DNA from: Chryseobacterium sp. S0630
GTDB taxonomy: Bacteria; Bacteroidota; Bacteroidia; Flavobacteriales; Weeksellaceae
Reading direction: 5' to 3'
DNA: 45,304 nt
Assembly: GCF_024158915.1 (NCBI RefSeq)
Contig: NZ_JAMZGF010000042.1
Coordinates: 1-45,304 of the forward strand
This document shows positions 34,664 through 43,014 of this stretch, piece after piece (the stretch's first letter is position 1; every line of letters starts with the position of its first letter). A program made the position numbers and the translations under genes. The notes beneath the pieces are model-generated. The model saw only the letters and a program-made list of their open reading frames with translations. It did no database searches and was not told the origin of the DNA.

Positions 34664-34757
34664 ACTCTACGAAATATTGGTGGAAGTTTTATAAAGGTGA
34701 ATTTTTAATAGAGTTAAGATATCTATCTCAAATTATCCCGTCACAAAATAAAACCGC

Positions 34758-34806
34758 AACTCGAAACTAAAAACATTAAACTCGAAACCTTAAACTTTAA
34801 ACCCCA
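34758..34806. repeat. Heptanucleotide array (AACNNNN units)
   Basis: Seven consecutive units each begin with AA-C: AACTCGA, AACTAAA, AACATTA, AACTCGA, AACCTTA, AACTTTA, AACCCCA. The four-base remainder varies. The array lies about 70 bp before pheA, just upstream of a weak -7 element (CACCTTTG, 34834-34841). Confidence 0.8.
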
Positions 34807-34876
34807 CACCCTCTCTATTTATGAATTAATTCGCACCTTTGTACCCTTATTTTAATTATCCCTTATATACTATATT

Positions 34877-35725
34877 ATGAAGATTGCATTTTTGGGACCT
34901 CATGCCAGTTTCACCCAGCTTGCTACAGCACAGCTTTTCCCTGAAGACGAAATAGTACCACAAGCCAGCATTCTGGATTGTTTTAATGCCGTTGAAAGCG
35001 GAGAGGCAGTAAAAGCAGTAGTACCTTTGGAAAACTCTATTGAAGGAACCGTCTCTATGACGCTGGATTATTTATATAAGACTCCGTCTATTAAAATTGA
35101 AGCAGAAGCAGTAATGCCTATTGCCCATCATCTGATGATTCACCCGGAAAATTCTATTGAGAATATCGAAAGAATATATTCACATCCGCAGGCTCTTGCA
35201 CAGAGCTTCCATTTTCTGGATACTCATTATAAAGAAATTCCAAAACAGGACTTTTCCTCAACTGCAGCCGCTGCCAAATTTGTTTCTGAGAATCCGGACA
35301 CTCCTATTGCTGCGGTAGCCAATCAGTTTGCAGCCAATTTATATGGTTTGAAAATAGTGAATCGTAATATTCAGGATTTCGAACAGAACCACACCCGATT
35401 TATCATCATTTCTAAAGAGCAGAATAAATATCAAAATGATAAACTGGAAACACTGGGTGAAAAATCAGGTATGCTGATCACTCTTCCCGAAGATCATCCC
35501 GGTGGATTACATCAGGTATTATCTGTTTTTGCATGGAGAAAAATGAATCTCAGCAAGATTGAATCCAGAACATTAAAAACAGGACTGGGAAACTATTTCT
35601 TCTTTATCAATGTTGAAGGCCCATGGAAAGAAGTCTTACATGAAAATGCACTAAAAGAGCTTGAATCAATCCATGCAAATGTAGATTTTCTTGGGAATTA
35701 CAAAGAATTTCTTCTGGAAAGCTAG
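34877..35725 (+). CDS. pheA: Prephenate dehydratase
   Basis: A 282-residue cytoplasmic enzyme that turns prephenate into phenylpyruvate for phenylalanine synthesis. The PDT domain (about 1-175) starts with IAFLGPHASFTQLA and contains the conserved NSIEGTV and NHTRFIIIS (Thr-Arg-Phe motif). A C-terminal ACT domain (about 195-275) begins with GGLHQVLSVFAWRKMNLSKIESRTLK, where GGLH and ESR correspond to the phenylalanine-binding regions, so feedback inhibition is expected. No chorismate mutase domain is fused. It is monocistronic, with a strong terminator 28 bp after the stop. No tRNA-Phe T-box or leader peptide is visible. Confidence 0.96.
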   Translation: MKIAFLGPHASFTQLATAQLFPEDEIVPQASILDCFNAVESGEAVKAVVPLENSIEGTVSMTLDYLYKTPSIKIEAEAVMPIAHHLMIHPENSIENIERIYSHPQALAQSFHFLDTHYKEIPKQDFSSTAAAAKFVSENPDTPIAAVANQFAANLYGLKIVNRNIQDFEQNHTRFIIISKEQNKYQNDKLETLGEKSGMLITLPEDHPGGLHQVLSVFAWRKMNLSKIESRTLKTGLGNYFFFINVEGPWKEVLHENALKELESIHANVDFLGNYKEFLLES

Positions 35726-35748
35726 AAAGAAAACAATAAATCTGTAAA

Positions 35749-35775
35749 AAAACACTGCCATTAAAGCAGTGTTTT
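35749..35775 (+). terminator. pheA terminator
   Basis: AAAACACTGC and GCAGTGTTTT pair around CATTAAA, followed by more T residues up to 35781. A typical intrinsic terminator. Confidence 0.9.
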
Positions 35776-35781
35776 TTTTTT

Positions 35782-36056
35782 ATTTCCACTATAAAAAAAA
35801 CAAAATCAAAAAAACTTTTACAATAAATTACCATAATAACAATACCTTCTGTTTAATTGAAAAATAACCCACACAATGGAGAGAATTATTATTTTTAAAC
35901 AATTGAAATACAATATGTTAAACTAAAAACAAATATAATAAGTCGTAATTAAATTATGTAGTAATATCGATCAAAATATAAACATATGTTTAAGGATATT
36001 ATATCATAATAATATTAAAAATGAAAATATCACAATGTAGAGTATAATTTTTATTG
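35782..36056. other. AT-rich intergenic region between pheA and the secreted protein gene
   Basis: About 275 bp of A+T-rich DNA without a credible gene or RNA. Its right end contains the promoter of the next gene. I see no repeats comparable with those elsewhere in the window. Confidence 0.5.
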
Positions 36057-36064
36057 TATATTTG
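36057..36064 (+). promoter_or_regulatory. -7 element of the secreted-protein gene
   Basis: TATATTTG is a perfect TAnnTTTG match, 26 bp before the ATG at 36091. Confidence 0.55.
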
Positions 36065-36090
36065 CTTAGCAACTAATTAAAATCTTGATC

Positions 36091-36801
36091 ATGAAAACTA
36101 AACTTTACAGCTTAATGTTAGCATGCGCTTCATTACCTCTATTTTCTCAAGTAGGTATTAATACAGCAACTCCATCTGCGACTTTAGATGTTAACGGGAC
36201 ACTGAAAGTTCGTGACACTCCCGCCGCTACCGCATTACCCGGATACCAGGTTTTAGCAATTAACCAGGGAACTACCCAGGTTTTCACCGTGGACCCTGCT
36301 CTATTAACAGCCGCTGCAGGAACTAATAGTTCGGTATATTCTGCAAAAAAAACAACAGGTATAACCCTTCTGAATTTAGGTGTTTTACCGTCTGATTTCC
36401 AGCCTGTCAGCTTTGTACAAGCCGACAGAACTATAGGAACTGCTACTTTATTTACAAATGCTGACGGTTCTTATAATATTCCATCCACTGGAGTTTATGC
36501 TGTTGGATTCGCATTCAGATATGGAACAGGTTTACAGGCTTCTTTACTATCAGGAGCACCTGGTATCGCAATTGCAAGAACCAGATCCGCAGTAACAACT
36601 CTAATAGACACACGTCCATTCAGTGGTGTTAACCTTGCATTAGCAGTTAACTTAACACTTTCTGATTCCAGCATTAATTCTTTGTATTCATTTCAGGCAG
36701 GTGACAAAGTCTCTTTTGGAATTGTAGATTCCGGTATTGTTTCGGCAGGATTATTAGGATCCAGTATTGCATCATTCTACATTTACAAAGTATCCAACTA
36801 G
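36091..36801 (+). CDS. Secreted protein with beta-rich C-terminal (C1q-like) domain
   Basis: A 236-residue exported protein. The signal peptide (MKTKLYSLMLACASLPLFSQ) is followed by VGINTATPSATLDVNGTLKV, the G-I-N-T...P-x-x-x-L-D-V-x-G motif found at the N-terminus of many Bacteroidota surface and tail-fibre-like proteins. Residues 90-236 are rich in Ser, Thr, Gly and hydrophobics with alternating strand patterns, resembling a C1q/TNF-like jelly roll (YNIPSTGVYAVGFAFRY...DKVSFGI). The similarity is by eye only. An in-frame TTG six bases upstream is less likely as start. Monocistronic with its own promoter and terminator. Function is unknown, adhesion being a guess. Confidence 0.75.
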   Translation: MKTKLYSLMLACASLPLFSQVGINTATPSATLDVNGTLKVRDTPAATALPGYQVLAINQGTTQVFTVDPALLTAAAGTNSSVYSAKKTTGITLLNLGVLPSDFQPVSFVQADRTIGTATLFTNADGSYNIPSTGVYAVGFAFRYGTGLQASLLSGAPGIAIARTRSAVTTLIDTRPFSGVNLALAVNLTLSDSSINSLYSFQAGDKVSFGIVDSGIVSAGLLGSSIASFYIYKVSN

Positions 36802-36830
36802 TAAAACATATTGTTAGTTATCTATACCAT

Positions 36831-36861
36831 TTAACCCATCGCTTATACCGTGATGGGTTAA
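36831..36861 (+). terminator. Terminator of the secreted-protein gene
   Basis: TTAACCCATC and GATGGGTTAA are perfect 10-bp arms with an 11-nt loop, followed by TTTTTT. Confidence 0.9.
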
Positions 36862-36891
36862 TTTTTTAAATAGCATATCAAACCATTTCTT

Positions 36892-36899
36892 TATATTTG
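36892..36899 (+). promoter_or_regulatory. -7 element of the DUF2339 gene
   Basis: TATATTTG matches TAnnTTTG and lies 16 bp before the ATG at 36916. A three-base-overlapping ATG-AAA-TGA at 36911 forms a one-codon-plus-stop start-stop just before it. Confidence 0.5.
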
Positions 36900-36915
36900 A
36901 TAAAAAACTAATGAA

Positions 36916-39150
36916 ATGAATGAATTTGTTGCGGTCATCATCTTTATCATTATCTTGATCATTTTCAATAATCTGAATACCAAAATCAGAAAATTGGAAA
37001 AGGAGATTTCAGATCTTAATTATAAAATCAATAATACTCCTCCGGCTCAGACTGAAGTAATTCATAAGAAAACCTCAACAGAAGAGACATTCATCCCTCA
37101 GCAAGAGCAATCTCAGCAGGTTCATCATCAAAACATACAACACAGTGAAGAAAGTGAAAACATTTCTACACCCGCCCAAAAAGACTGGCTTACTCCTGTT
37201 TCTGATTTTTTAAAACAAAATGCACTCACAGTTATTGGTATTTTCACCCTTGTTCTTGGAATTGGCTATTTTGTAAAATACGCTATTGATAAAAACTGGA
37301 TTGGAGAAGCAGCAAGAGCAGGAATTGGTTTTTGTACCGGAGCAGGAATCATTATCACCGGACATTTTCTCAGAAAAAATTACCAGGCTTTTTCTTCTAT
37401 TATTACAGGAGGTGGAGTTGCTGTTTTATATTTCACAGCTACCATTGCCTTCCGTGAATACCATCTGTTTACTCAAAATACCGCTTTTATCATAACTGCA
37501 CTCATAACTGCAGCTTCTATAATCTTATCCTATTATTATAAAAGTGAAGTACTGATCATCTTTTCACTGATAGGAGGTTTTGCAGCTCCTCTGATGATCA
37601 GCATCGGACAAAGCAACTATCTTTTCCTTTTTATTTATATTACTCTTTTAAATACAGGAATGCTGGCAGCCTCTTTTCTGCAGCACTGGAAAAGCGTGGG
37701 ATGGACAGCTTATATTTTCACCACCGGATATCTTTTCTTTTGGACCAATGAAAGCCCTGAGATTTTAAGCATTACTTTTTATTTGATCAGTTATCTGATT
37801 TTCTATATCTTCGCCCTGCATGATTACTTCAGAAGAAATATATTTTCAACCTCCGATATTTTAATACTTGCTCTCGCTAATTTTTCGAGCATTCTGGGAC
37901 TGCTTTATATTTTTGATACCCTGAAATATGAACCCCCGATTATTTTCCCACTTATTTTTGCTGCTATTAATGCCGTTCTTCTGTTCAGAGAGTATAGCCG
38001 CAGAAATTTCGGAATTGCCTATTCTGTATTTGCAGGTCTTGTTACCAGCCTTATAACCGTTGCGATTGCTATTCAGTTTAAAACCCATCTCATCACCAGT
38101 ATCTGGGCAATAGAGACTACTCTCCTTCTTTTTATCTGGAAAAAAACAGGCCATAAGATTTTCAAAATCTTCTTTTACATTCTGTTTCCATTAGTGATGA
38201 TTGCTCAGCTTGTAACCTGGACCGCATATCTTGGAACAAAAGATTTCAACATCATATTGAATGCTCCGTTTATCACCAGTTTATTTACGATCATTTCTAT
38301 CATAATTAACCTGTATTTATTAAGGAACACCTCCAAAGAATCCAATGGAAAAGATCATAACTTTTTTGAAGATCTTATTACTGTGGTCAGCTACGGGGTT
38401 ATCTACATTACTTTTCTTCTTGAGATTACGTACCATATTTCAGAAATGCCATGGGCAGCCATTACCAGCGTAGGACTTTTATTCAGTATTTATTATATTT
38501 TTGCTTTATTACTTCTCAGAAAACCATTGAACATCAGAAATGATATCCAAAACATCCTGATTTATCTGTTTTTATTCCTGATCATCCTTAATACATCTGC
38601 TTCTACATTTCCAGTTGTAGCAGCTATTATAACAAAAAAACTCCATTTAAGTTTTTATTTCCTACACCTGCTTCAATGGATTCCTTTTATATATATAGGA
38701 TATAGAATTATTCCTTCTTCAGAATTTCATAAGCAACGGATTTCTTACTGGATGCTATCTTTAGCTCTCATTATCTCTGTAAGCTGTGAACTTCACCACT
38801 CTTATATTTTAATGATCTCCAATGATCTTCCTCATTCTTATAAAGCAAGTGAACATTTCAATATTCTTTATCTTCCTATTATATGGACAATTCTTGCCAG
38901 TATATTTATTTATAAAGGCTTGAAAAATAATATCCAGGAATACAACAAGATTGGTTTTGCATTGATAGGCCTGATGGTATTAAAACTTTACGGGTATGAT
39001 GTATGGCAAATGGATAACATTTCAAGAATCAGTGCCTTTATTGTTCTCGGAATTATTTTATTATTAAGCTCTTTCACTTTTCAGCGACTGAAAAATATGA
39101 TCAGAAATATGGTGGACAAAAAAGACAAAACGGAAGAAAGCACCGACTGA
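36916..39150 (+). CDS. DUF2339 polytopic membrane protein
   Basis: A 744-residue inner-membrane protein. One N-terminal hydrophobic segment (1-20) precedes a coiled coil (about 22-42) and a Gln/His-rich linker to about residue 90. About 20 hydrophobic segments follow. The block from about 92 to 230 (DFLKQNALTVIGIFTLVLGIGYFVKYAIDKNWIGEAARAGIG; GGGVAVLYFTATIAFREYHLF; LIGGFAAPLMISIG) is the conserved DUF2339 core, and LMVLKLYGYDVWQM near the end is also typical. Function is unknown. It is followed after 116 bp by a small secreted-protein gene, with no terminator between. Confidence 0.9.
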   Translation: MNEFVAVIIFIIILIIFNNLNTKIRKLEKEISDLNYKINNTPPAQTEVIHKKTSTEETFIPQQEQSQQVHHQNIQHSEESENISTPAQKDWLTPVSDFLKQNALTVIGIFTLVLGIGYFVKYAIDKNWIGEAARAGIGFCTGAGIIITGHFLRKNYQAFSSIITGGGVAVLYFTATIAFREYHLFTQNTAFIITALITAASIILSYYYKSEVLIIFSLIGGFAAPLMISIGQSNYLFLFIYITLLNTGMLAASFLQHWKSVGWTAYIFTTGYLFFWTNESPEILSITFYLISYLIFYIFALHDYFRRNIFSTSDILILALANFSSILGLLYIFDTLKYEPPIIFPLIFAAINAVLLFREYSRRNFGIAYSVFAGLVTSLITVAIAIQFKTHLITSIWAIETTLLLFIWKKTGHKIFKIFFYILFPLVMIAQLVTWTAYLGTKDFNIILNAPFITSLFTIISIIINLYLLRNTSKESNGKDHNFFEDLITVVSYGVIYITFLLEITYHISEMPWAAITSVGLLFSIYYIFALLLLRKPLNIRNDIQNILIYLFLFLIILNTSASTFPVVAAIITKKLHLSFYFLHLLQWIPFIYIGYRIIPSSEFHKQRISYWMLSLALIISVSCELHHSYILMISNDLPHSYKASEHFNILYLPIIWTILASIFIYKGLKNNIQEYNKIGFALIGLMVLKLYGYDVWQMDNISRISAFIVLGIILLLSSFTFQRLKNMIRNMVDKKDKTEESTD

Positions 39151-39266
39151 CAATCAGGGTAAAAGTTTTTATTTCTAAATAAAATTTAAAACAATTTAAG
39201 ATTTTATTCAAATTTTATAAAAAATAACTATATTTATCACGTTTTTAACAGTTACATATTCTGATT

Positions 39267-39704
39267 ATGAAAAAATTACTCTATTCTTTTTTACTCCTAT
39301 CTTCTGCTACTTTATTTGCTCAGCAAAAAAATCCTGCGGTGAAGTTTGCAGTGGCTGACAATGCCATTGGGACGGTAGAATTGTTCAATACCAAAAAGAA
39401 CGTATTGCAGGTTTCAAAGGTATACAATACTTCAGCCAGTCTTCCCCAAAGCTTAAAAAAATACAGTTCTGTTTTTACAAAAGGCGTAACTGAATATAAG
39501 TTTAAAAATGGAGAAAATATATTGGACAGAATGTCATTATCCAATATCAATGTACAATACAATATCCCGGCAGATAATCCTGTATTTATTGAAGGATATG
39601 AATTTGCAGACACAAGTACTATGATCTATCCTGAAATCAAGAAAAGAACAGAAACAAAAGATTACAACGGTAAGAAAACATTATTTATTTACACTACCGA
39701 ATAA
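39267..39704 (+). CDS. Small secreted protein of unknown function
   Basis: A 145-residue protein with a clear signal peptide (MKKLLYSFLLLSSATLFAQQ). I do not recognise a family. The mature part is mixed beta-rich, with repeated Asn and Lys, no cysteines and no evident catalytic motif. It follows the DUF2339 gene by 116 bp in the same direction, perhaps co-transcribed. Downstream lies copy 2 of the MITE-like repeat. Confidence 0.7.
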   Translation: MKKLLYSFLLLSSATLFAQQKNPAVKFAVADNAIGTVELFNTKKNVLQVSKVYNTSASLPQSLKKYSSVFTKGVTEYKFKNGENILDRMSLSNINVQYNIPADNPVFIEGYEFADTSTMIYPEIKKRTETKDYNGKKTLFIYTTE

Positions 39705-39727
39705 AACTTGAATAATAAAGTTTTTTG

Positions 39728-39839
39728 AACCATTAAGATTGTATTAAGACGTTAAGATTATTAAGATATATTCGCTTTAACTTAAAATCAGAATGATTGA
39801 TCTTAACTATACTTTAATTCTTCAGATTCCTTAATGGTT
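39728..39839 (-). repeat. MITE-like repeat, copy 2 (inverted)
   Basis: A 112-bp element with the same perfect ends AACCATTAAG and CTTAATGGTT. Its reverse complement aligns along its full length with 20449-20563, with only a few 1-bp gaps. It starts 24 bp after the small secreted-protein gene and lies before the rarA terminator. Confidence 0.8.
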
Positions 39840-39931
39840 TAAAAATATCTATACCCCTTTTTCACTTTATAATAGCTGAAATATGATAACCTTTATATTT
39901 TAAGGTTATTAAATTTAAACAGATTTAATAT

Positions 39932-39960
39932 AAAAAGGATGCCGTTTTTTCAGCATCCTT
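39932..39960 (-). terminator. rarA terminator
   Basis: AAGGATGC and GCATCCTT pair around CGTTTTTTCA. On the minus strand the stem is followed by TTTTTATATTAA. It lies 10 bp after the rarA stop. Confidence 0.88.
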
Positions 39961-39969
39961 TTTTTATTT

Positions 39970-41247
39970 TTAGTATTTATTGTTCCATTTTTTCTTGAGC
40001 TCTTCGTAAATCTTCTTTTCCGTAGAGTTATTTCCCGGCTCATACAGCTTCACATTCCTGATTTCTTCCGGAAGAAAATCCTGTTCTACAAAGTTTCCTT
40101 CATAAGAATGGGCATACTTATACTCTTTTCCATAATCCAGGTCTTTCATCAGTTTGGTAGGAGCATTTCTCAAATGAAGTGGCACAGGCAGATTTCCCGT
40201 CTGTTTTACCAAAGCCAGAGCTTCATTGATGGCCATATATGCAGAATTGCTTTTAGGGGAAACTGCAAGATACACCGCTGTTTCACTTAATATAATTCTT
40301 GCCTCAGGATTCCCGATCACATTGATTGCCTGAAAACAGTTATTAGCAACCACCAAAGCGTTAGGATTTGCCAGCCCTACATCTTCAGCAGCCAGAATAA
40401 GCATCCTCCTTGCGATAAACTTGATATCTTCTCCCCCGGCAATCATTCTCGCCAGCCAATATACCGCTCCATTAGGATCACCTCCACGCATGGACTTGAT
40501 AAAGGCTGAGATAATGTCATAATGTTGCTCTCCGTTCTTATCATACAAAGCCATCGTCTCCTGAAGAACTTCCAGTACATCAGAATTAATAATTTCCGTT
40601 GTACCCGAATTTTTATATTGATTCAAAACCAATTCTACAGAATTGATCAGTTTTCTGGCGTCACCACCTGAGTATTGAATAAAAGCTTCTTTTTCAAGGA
40701 TTTTAAAATCCGTTCCTTCATCTTTATTGTATCTTTCCGAAGCAATATCAATTAATTCTTCCAGCTTTTCATAGCTCAAAGCTTTTAAAATATAGACCTG
40801 ACTTCTTGAAAGCAAAGCCGAAACCACTTCAAAACTAGGATTCTCGGTAGTAGCTCCAATCAAAACAATCCAGCCTTTTTCTACCGCATGTAATAATGAA
40901 TCCTGCTGCGACTTATTGAACCGGTGAATCTCATCAATAAAAAGAATTGGTGATTTTCCAGAGAAAAGATTCTGCTTCTTGGCATCTTCAATCACATCAC
41001 GTACATCTTTCACCCCGGAAGACACTGCAGAAAGCTTATAAAACTTTCTCCCCGACTGTTCTGAGATAATTTCAGCCAGCGTAGTTTTACCGGTACCAGG
41101 AGGCCCCCACAATATCAGTGAATTCAGGGTATTGTTTTCAATCATTTTTCTGATTGTTCCTTTATCGCCGGTAAGGTGTTCCTGTCCCAACACATCGTTC
41201 AGGGTTTTAGGTCTTAATTTTTCAGCTAATGGAATATTTTGATTCAA
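39970..41247 (-). CDS. rarA: Replication-associated recombination protein RarA (MgsA)
   Basis: A 425-residue AAA+ ATPase acting at stalled replication forks, related to clamp loaders. Walker A GPPGTGKTTLAE and Walker B-like FIDEIHRFNKSQQDSLLHAVE are at about 50-115, followed by LIGATTENPSF (sensor 1) and GDARKLINSVEL (sensor 2). The C-terminal SPKSNSAYMAINEA and LRNAPTKLMKDLDYGKEYKYAH are family hallmarks. The start is a TTG (MNQNIPLAEKLRPKTL), which matches the expected N-terminus, and no nearby ATG exists. It diverges from yidD. Confidence 0.96.
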   Translation of the reverse strand: MNQNIPLAEKLRPKTLNDVLGQEHLTGDKGTIRKMIENNTLNSLILWGPPGTGKTTLAEIISEQSGRKFYKLSAVSSGVKDVRDVIEDAKKQNLFSGKSPILFIDEIHRFNKSQQDSLLHAVEKGWIVLIGATTENPSFEVVSALLSRSQVYILKALSYEKLEELIDIASERYNKDEGTDFKILEKEAFIQYSGGDARKLINSVELVLNQYKNSGTTEIINSDVLEVLQETMALYDKNGEQHYDIISAFIKSMRGGDPNGAVYWLARMIAGGEDIKFIARRMLILAAEDVGLANPNALVVANNCFQAINVIGNPEARIILSETAVYLAVSPKSNSAYMAINEALALVKQTGNLPVPLHLRNAPTKLMKDLDYGKEYKYAHSYEGNFVEQDFLPEEIRNVKLYEPGNNSTEKKIYEELKKKWNNKY

Positions 41248-41335
41248 AGTAATTCTATTTTTTTAAGATCAATGTTCCGGATTTCTGATCTCCGAAACTT
41301 ATAACAAATTTAAACTAATTTTCATTTTTTTACCC

Positions 41336-41343
41336 TATTTTTG
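41336..41343 (+). promoter_or_regulatory. yidD promoter -7 element
   Basis: TATTTTTG matches TAnnTTTG and ends seven bases before the TTG start of yidD. Transcription would begin at or beside the start codon, so the mRNA is predicted to be leaderless or nearly so. Confidence 0.5.
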
Positions 41344-41350
41344 CATTGTT

Positions 41351-41602
41351 TTGAAACTTACATTCAATAAAATCATTACATTTCCGCTGGTAATTTTGAT
41401 CAAATTTTACCAATGGTTCATCTCGCCCTTACTTCCCAAAAACTGCCGTTACGAACCTACATGCTCTCACTATATGATTGAGTCGCTTCAGGTACATGGT
41501 GTTTTTAAAGGTTTCTGGCTGGGATTTAAAAGAATTTTAAGATGTCACCCATGGGGAGGAAGCGGCTATGACCCTGTTCCACCCAAACATAAATGTCAAT
41601 AA
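41351..41602 (+). CDS. yidD: Membrane protein insertion efficiency factor YidD
   Basis: An 83-residue peripheral or membrane-associated protein that helps YidC insert proteins into the inner membrane. A hydrophobic N-terminus (FPLVILIKFYQWFISPLL) is followed by the signature NCRYEPTCSHYMIESLQVHG and CHPWGGSGYDPVP. The only usable start is TTG (41351), giving MKLTFNKIITFP, as expected for the family. It precedes lgt by 24 bp in the same direction, so the two are probably one operon for envelope biogenesis. Confidence 0.93.
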   Translation: MKLTFNKIITFPLVILIKFYQWFISPLLPKNCRYEPTCSHYMIESLQVHGVFKGFWLGFKRILRCHPWGGSGYDPVPPKHKCQ

Positions 41603-41626
41603 TAAAACTATTAAATCAATAGAAAA

Positions 41627-42901
41627 ATGAATACACTCTTTTTCAGAATTTATCTTGTGCTGTTTGCGTTCACAACGCAGCTTTTTTTCGCACAGGAATA
41701 CCCTGGAGGTTTATCTGACGGAACTTTAGATATCAATGGAAGCAATGTTCCTGTAAAAATCTATTCTACTACAGAGATGGGAGACCTTACGGCTTTTCCG
41801 GACAGAGAATCAGACAAGAACCAGTCTTTTGTTGTCATCCTTAATGAATCTAATTTTGAACCCGCTTATTACAACTATGGCGCTTCCACTTTAGCAAAGT
41901 ACAAGGATTCAAAGTACCAGTTTTTCGATAAAAACTTTAAACTGATTGACACTGGTGTTACCAAAGAAAATATCACCACTTTCAAGTATGCAGTAAAATC
42001 TGTAAAACCTATCACTGATTCTGATAAAGTAGAACTTAAAACGTCATTTAAAATCTGGGATCCTTCAAAAGGTATTCACATTGGATCATTTACGCTTCAC
42101 TTTTACAGTTTGATGTTTGTATTTGCATTTGGTTTCGGATATATTTTAATGACAAGAATCTTTAAGATTGACAATGTCAACCAGAAATACCTTGAACCTC
42201 TGTTTACATGGACACTGATCGGGACAATTCTGGGAGCAAGATTAGGACATGTTATCTTTTATCAGCCGGAGTTATTCAAAGAAGATTTCTGGAGCGTATT
42301 CCTACCGATAAGCACAAAAAACGGTTTTAAATTTACTGGATTTTCGGGACTAGCGAGCCACGGAGCTACGATTGCCCTGATTTTCACTACACTTTATTAT
42401 TCATTTAAAATCATCAGAAAAAATCCATTCTGGGTATATGACAGATTGGGTATTGTGGTTGCTTTAGGAGGAGCATTTGTAAGAATGGGGAACTTTTTCA
42501 ATTCTGAAATCGTTGGTAAACCAGCGGACCCGAATTCTCCGTTTGCTTTGCTTTTCCCACAACAAAGCAGTGAGTATGGCCTTACTGTACCACGTTATCC
42601 AAGCCAGTTATTTGAAGCCGTAGGATATGTTCTGCTGTTCATTCTATTATGGATATTGTACAGAAAGACAGATAAAAAATATCAGCAAGGATGGTTATTC
42701 GGTCTGTTTTTCATCATTCTTTGGGCGATCAGATTCTTTGTTGAATTCCTTAAAGAGCCACAAGGAGATGAATTCATCCAGATTGGTGGTCTGAATACGG
42801 GTCAGGTTCTTTCCATTCCTTTTATGATTGCAGGGGTTGTGATCATGATTGTTTCTAAGAAATTTAAAATTACAGAAGAAGAAAACGGAAAGCCGGAATA
42901 A
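41627..42901 (+). CDS. lgt: Prolipoprotein diacylglyceryl transferase with an extra N-terminal exported domain
   Basis: A 424-residue inner-membrane enzyme that attaches diacylglycerol to the lipobox Cys of prolipoproteins. The catalytic core (about 145-410) has GARLGHVIFY (203-212), SGLASHGAT with the conserved His245, and the signature GGAFVRMGNFFNSEIVGKP (281-299). Ordinary Lgt is 260-300 residues. Here residues 1-145 add a signal-like segment (MNTLFFRIYLVLFAFTTQLFFAQ) and a beta-rich soluble domain (EYPGGLSDGTLDINGSNVPVKIY...) that would face the periplasm. Its role is unknown. It follows yidD and ends in a shared terminator. Confidence 0.94.
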   Translation: MNTLFFRIYLVLFAFTTQLFFAQEYPGGLSDGTLDINGSNVPVKIYSTTEMGDLTAFPDRESDKNQSFVVILNESNFEPAYYNYGASTLAKYKDSKYQFFDKNFKLIDTGVTKENITTFKYAVKSVKPITDSDKVELKTSFKIWDPSKGIHIGSFTLHFYSLMFVFAFGFGYILMTRIFKIDNVNQKYLEPLFTWTLIGTILGARLGHVIFYQPELFKEDFWSVFLPISTKNGFKFTGFSGLASHGATIALIFTTLYYSFKIIRKNPFWVYDRLGIVVALGGAFVRMGNFFNSEIVGKPADPNSPFALLFPQQSSEYGLTVPRYPSQLFEAVGYVLLFILLWILYRKTDKKYQQGWLFGLFFIILWAIRFFVEFLKEPQGDEFIQIGGLNTGQVLSIPFMIAGVVIMIVSKKFKITEEENGKPE

Positions 42902-42932
42902 TTGAAGACTAACCGTTTTATTCAGCAATAAA

Positions 42933-42976
42933 ATATAAAAGGCAAATTTGTATACATACAGATTTGCCTTTTATAT
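42933..42976. terminator. Bidirectional terminator between lgt and nnr
   Basis: ATATAAAAGGCAAAT and ATTTGCCTTTTATAT are perfect 15-bp arms with a partly paired loop, between two converging genes. Confidence 0.85.
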
Positions 42977-43014
42977 TATCTTAAAATCATTGACTATCTT
43001 GTTTATTCACCTTA

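Noticed and set aside
34860..34890. Phenylalanine leader peptide or T-box before pheA
   Set aside because: No Phe-rich short frame, T-box motif or competing hairpins are seen in the short leader.
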